Source: Pseudoalteromonas ulvae UL12
GTDB lineage: Bacteria; Pseudomonadota; Gammaproteobacteria; Enterobacterales; Alteromonadaceae
DNA: 25,000 bases
Assembly (NCBI RefSeq): GCF_014925405.1
Contig: NZ_AQHJ01000032.1
Span: 1-25,000 of the forward strand
Direction: 5' to 3'
In this document: piece by piece, positions 24,089-25,000 of the stretch
Position numbering within the stretch: position 1 is the first letter of the stretch
Layout of the letters: every line of letters begins with the position of its first letter
The notes under the pieces: generated by a model
The model's database searches: none
The model's input: the letters and a program-made list of their open reading frames with translations, nothing else
What the model was told of the DNA's origin: nothing
Made by a program: the position numbers and the translations under genes

Positions 24089-24533
24089 AAGAGCTCTCGT
24101 TGTCATCAGATTTTTGTTTCGCTTCACGGACTTTTAAAGTGCGTTGTTGAAACTCGAAATCATTCAGCGCGGAAATGGTTGTAGATGCGTCCTTTTCAGC
24201 GACCTCTACAAAACCAAAACCACGGCGTTTACCTGTATTTTTATCTTTCAATAGTCGAACAGAGAAAACTTTACCGTGACTTTCAAATAATTCACGCACA
24301 ACCCCTTCATTTGCACGGTAAGGCAAATTGCCTACATAAAGTGTTTTTGTTTTAACTTTTGCTTCATCAATAGGCGTATTGAGTGAAGCTGCAATAAAAG
24401 CCCCTACAAAAAGCCCAACAGCAAATAAAACAGATGAACTAAGAAAGGTACTTAATACAAACTCAGCGATAAAAAAGCCGACTACAGCTAAAACTACGGC
24501 AACAATAATAGATTTTTGATTAGGAAGATTCAT
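24057..24533 (-). CDS. Membrane-anchored RRM RNA-binding protein
   Basis: A 158-residue protein combining two N-terminal membrane segments (residues about 8-29 and 33-51) with one RNA recognition motif: RNP2 LYVGNL (65-70) and RNP1 KRRGFGFV (102-109), spanning about 63-138. A Ser/Asp/Glu-rich tail follows. Single-RRM proteins in bacteria bind single-stranded RNA and are often cold-induced; the membrane hairpin would tether the domain to the cytoplasmic membrane. The target RNA is unknown. The ATG at 24533 has only a weak ribosome binding site. The gene lies between murI and an rRNA operon and its 3' end overlaps murI by 32 bp. Confidence 0.92.
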   Translation of the reverse strand: MNLPNQKSIIVAVVLAVVGFFIAEFVLSTFLSSSVLFAVGLFVGAFIAASLNTPIDEAKVKTKTLYVGNLPYRANEGVVRELFESHGKVFSVRLLKDKNTGKRRGFGFVEVAEKDASTTISALNDFEFQQRTLKVREAKQKSDDNESSFSSETTDQSV

Positions 24534-24715
24534 TTTGGATTACCAATATACAAAAAATAAACATTAATTTAACAATAAGGCAGGTCATATCTTAACTATA
24601 TAAATAAACATAGCAATAAGATTGCTCAAAAAATCTCATATTGTTTAACTTTAATTGAAGTTTATGACAGATGAAAGTGCATAAAACAGACGTTTGGTTT
24701 GATTTTTGAGCGGTT

Positions 24716-24751
24716 AAGCGCTTTTTTAAAGTTTTATTCAAAAAAGCGCTT
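24716..24751. repeat. 12-bp inverted repeat in the rRNA P1 upstream region
   Basis: AAGCGCTTTTTT (24716-24727) and its exact reverse complement (24740-24751) are separated by 12 bp. The right arm ends within the -35 box of P1. The A- and T-tracts fall where an UP element would be, so it may serve RNA polymerase alpha subunits or a dimeric regulator. Confidence 0.6.
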
Positions 24752-24777
24752 GCCAAAAAAGTTCGCCGCTCTATAAT
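24750..24777 (+). promoter_or_regulatory. rRNA operon promoter P1
   Basis: TTGCCA (24750-24755) and consensus TATAAT (24772-24777) are spaced 16 bp, followed by a GC-rich discriminator (GCGACCCCACTGA) of the kind that makes rrn P1 promoters sensitive to ppGpp and initiating nucleotide. The start is expected near 24786. AT-rich sequence upstream is consistent with an UP element. Confidence 0.88.
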
Positions 24778-24882
24778 GCGACCCCACTGAGACGGCAGAC
24801 AGCAACGCTTAGCGAGGCAAGAGTCGAATCAGAGAGTTGAGTAAAACTGAGTTTGGTTTCAAAAAGAAATTCAAATTAAGTG

Positions 24883-24910
24883 TTGACTTGAAAAGTGAAA
24901 CGTTTATTAT
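24883..24910 (+). promoter_or_regulatory. rRNA operon promoter P2
   Basis: TTGACT (24883-24888) and TATTAT (24905-24910) are spaced 16 bp, about 133 bp downstream of P1, followed by GGCGCTCC. The tandem arrangement matches gammaproteobacterial rrn operons. Confidence 0.85.
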
Positions 24911-24953
24911 GGCGCTCCACTTCGCAGCAAGCTCCTAGAGTTGGCGCTGCAAC

Positions 24954-25000
24954 GTTCTTTAACAATATAAAGCAATCATCTGTGTGGGCACTCGTACAGG
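24954..25000 (+). other. rRNA operon leader with boxA antitermination site (16S gene beyond the window)
   Basis: GTTCTTTAACAA (24954-24965) matches boxA (E. coli TGCTCTTTAACAA), the NusB/NusE binding site for rRNA antitermination. Possible boxB-like pairing upstream (GCAGC near 24925 with GCTGC near 24946) is uncertain. TCTGTGTGGGCACTCG near 24979-24994 is a conserved segment of rRNA precursor leaders or spacers. Mature 16S sequence has not begun by the window's end. Confidence 0.85.

Overview
The window looks like chromosome of a marine gammaproteobacterium of the Alteromonadales, most like Pseudoalteromonas. The basis is the AT-rich base composition, gene blocks shared with enterobacteria but rearranged (yheS/yheT/yheU/yheV, rsd-hemE, sthA-fabR-trmA-murI-rrn), and protein sequences close to but clearly distinct from the E. 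coli ones. There is no sign of phage, transposon or CRISPR; this is mostly core chromosome with one accessory-type operon.

Region 1 (1-6005). A possible C-terminal stub of a + strand gene ends at 78 and a hairpin terminator follows. Seven minus-strand genes then form one closely packed operon, in transcription order: Ser/Tyr/Arg-rich lipoprotein, tandem DUF350 membrane protein, membrane-embedded spermidine synthase-like enzyme, DUF2170 (YjfI-like), PspA/IM30 family (YjfJ-like), YjfK-position protein, and a small protein with a possible ribbon-helix-helix-like segment. It is a variant of the E. coli yjfI-yjfJ-yjfK-yjfL locus in which an aminopropyltransferase-like enzyme is embedded and no YjfC-type ATP-grasp gene is visible. 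Two matching palindromes lie before the DUF2170 gene, and a terminator-like hairpin sits inside the operon after pspA. This is the most system-like part of the window.

Region 2 (6147-11760). An M19 dipeptidase, then yheU, yheT, a 46-codon DUF3149-like membrane microprotein under a possible FNR-type promoter, a TIGR02444-family gene overlapping the ABC-F gene yheS, and the divergent yheV.

Region 3 (11762-15891). slyX and a WD40 lipoprotein (overlapping pair), divergent fkpA-like lipoprotein PPIase, convergent rsd, and hemE. The rsd-hemE gap carries what looks like a complete unannotated small RNA on the minus strand: promoter, two hairpins, U-tract, no ATG.

Region 4 (15953-22094). A secreted protein combining Sel1-type repeats with a TonB C-terminal-like domain, then sthA and a fatty-acid desaturase transcribed together, facing fabR across a perfect 18-bp palindrome at the desaturase promoter. 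trmA converges on fabR.

Region 5 (22095-25000). A probable DUF5610 protein, murI, a membrane-anchored RRM protein whose 3' end overlaps murI by 32 bp, and finally a ribosomal RNA operon control region (P1, P2, boxA, leader). The 16S gene itself lies beyond the window.
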